The position numbers were made by a program, and so were the translations under genes. 64,000 nt of DNA from Pedobacter duraquae (GTDB taxonomy: Bacteria > Bacteroidota > Bacteroidia > Sphingobacteriales > Sphingobacteriaceae), in NCBI RefSeq assembly GCF_004362245.1, contig NZ_SNWM01000002.1, positions 744,001-808,000 of the forward strand, given 5' to 3'. Under the pieces are notes generated by a model. The model saw only the letters and a list, made by a program, of their open reading frames with translations. It did not search any database and was not told the origin of the DNA. Shown here one piece after another: positions 63,296 to 64,000 of this stretch (the stretch's first letter is position 1; each line of letters starts with the position of its first letter).

Positions 63296-64000
63296 CTAAA
63301 TCGTAAAGCTAGTTAAACTATCCGCAATCTTCCTGTCGTTAGCCAAACGGGGAACTTTGTTCTGTCCACCCAGCTTGCCTGCCGAGCGCATGTAGTTTAC
63401 GAAAGCATCTTTTTGCAGCGACCGGATTACCAGCGGTTGCAGTATACTTCCTGTTATCAGGTCAAAGTAGTAAATATTTTTCTTTTGCAGGGCTTCGTCA
63501 ACCTTTTGACTAAAATCTGTTAAATCTGCAGGTGCTTTGGCAAACTCAATAAACCATTCATGATACGGCAATTCCCCTGCCGGAGGATTTACCTGAGGTG
63601 CCACAGTAAATTCGGTAATACGCACACCTTCCGCATTGGCGACATTCCATAGTGCCTGCTCTACTTCTTCGCCGATAACATGCTCGCCAAAGGCAGAGAT
63701 AAAATGTTTGATTCTTCCGGTAACCAAAATCTTATAAGGGTTCTTAGATACAAACTTAACGGTATCACCGATGCTATAGCCCCACAGACCCGCATTTGTA
63801 TTTAATATCAAGGCGTAATTTTTGTCAAGCTCCACCTCGCCTAAACTCAACCTTGTCGGATTTTCATTTGAATATTCATCCGCAGGAACAAATTCGTAAA
63901 ACATACCAGCATCAGCCAATAAAAGTAAGCTCTTGTCATGCTGACTGTCCTGATAGGCAATAAACCCTTCAGACGCGGGATAGGTTTCTATACTGTCTAC
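63296..64000 (-). CDS. GH3 auxin-responsive-promoter-like family protein (partial)
   Basis: C-terminal 234 residues of a GH3-family acyl-adenylate enzyme; the frame is open to the window edge, so the start is missing. Visible blocks: MFYEFVPADEYSNENP, LGEVELDKNYALILNTNAGLWGYSIGDTVKF and KILVTGRIKHFISAFGEHVIGEEVEQALWN, typical of GH3 adenylate-forming proteins in Bacteroidota, where the substrate is unknown. The stop is 9 nt before the dxr start, so the pair is one operon. Confidence 0.9.
   Translation of the reverse strand, partial: VDSIETYPASEGFIAYQDSQHDKSLLLLADAGMFYEFVPADEYSNENPTRLSLGEVELDKNYALILNTNAGLWGYSIGDTVKFVSKNPYKILVTGRIKHFISAFGEHVIGEEVEQALWNVANAEGVRITEFTVAPQVNPPAGELPYHEWFIEFAKAPADLTDFSQKVDEALQKKNIYYFDLITGSILQPLVIRSLQKDAFVNYMRSAGKLGGQNKVPRLANDRKIADSLTSFTI

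Noticed and set aside
63296..63919. TTG at 63919 as true start of the GH3-like gene
   Set aside because: The frame stays open to the window edge and the family needs many more residues upstream; treated as partial.

Overview
The window is chromosomal DNA of a Bacteroidota bacterium, most likely of the family Sphingobacteriaceae (Pedobacter/Mucilaginibacter type). The evidence is a SusC/SusD pair with GH13 enzymes, promoters of the Bacteroidota form (TTTG about 20 nt before TAnnTTTG) rather than Shine-Dalgarno-led starts, many lipoproteins with short signal peptides, EcsC, DUF4870, DUF6377, WG-repeat and GH3-like proteins, and a GOB-type metallo-beta-lactamase. No rRNA, insertion sequence, prophage or CRISPR array was seen. 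One tRNA (Leu) is present.

Layout. 1-7140: the 3' part of a multi-PAS histidine kinase, an AraC regulator with an SDR oxidoreductase, an MFS transporter that overlaps cutC tail to tail, a lipoprotein and an EcsC protein. 7299-13222: small unknown proteins, a zinc alcohol dehydrogenase, a DUF3052-like protein, a TetR regulator with a Qnr/McbG-like pentapeptide protein, an old-yellow-enzyme and a flavin monooxygenase. 13316-21824: an outer-membrane-protein remnant, a very unusual XRE-DUF4870-serine-hydrolase fusion, two orphan histidine kinases, an exported Dabb protein and a second serine hydrolase. 22006-31831: a compact starch/maltodextrin utilisation locus (DUF6377 regulator, SusC, SusD, two GH13 enzymes). 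31894-46608: accessory metabolism and stress genes (LuxR, DUF1349, DUF808, WG repeats, SDR, alpha/beta hydrolase with AraC, ClC antiporter, YcaQ-type glycosylase, a DUF3606 micro-gene, RibD-like reductase, S41 protease). 46686-54274: a divergent response-regulator/kinase pair, cysteine desulfurase with Lrp, and SDR/AraC/Crp regulators. 54335-59752: GOB-type metallo-beta-lactamase, ABC-F ATPase, and two adjacent DJ-1/PfpI proteins. 59779-64000: a housekeeping block read leftward: GH3-like protein, dxr, rseP, hscB, DUF3817, tRNA-Leu and its terminator.

How parts work together. In the starch locus the DUF6377 protein probably senses substrate and controls the import pair and the two amylases. 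The right-hand block joins isoprenoid precursor synthesis (dxr), intramembrane proteolysis (rseP) and Fe-S assembly (hscB) in one tightly spaced operon. Three AraC/oxidoreductase-or-hydrolase modules are scattered along the window, and two of the regulated genes share an identical 12-base promoter segment. The best candidates for something undescribed are the HTH-membrane-beta-lactamase fusion at 13442-15184 and several perfect operator-like palindromes with no assigned regulator.
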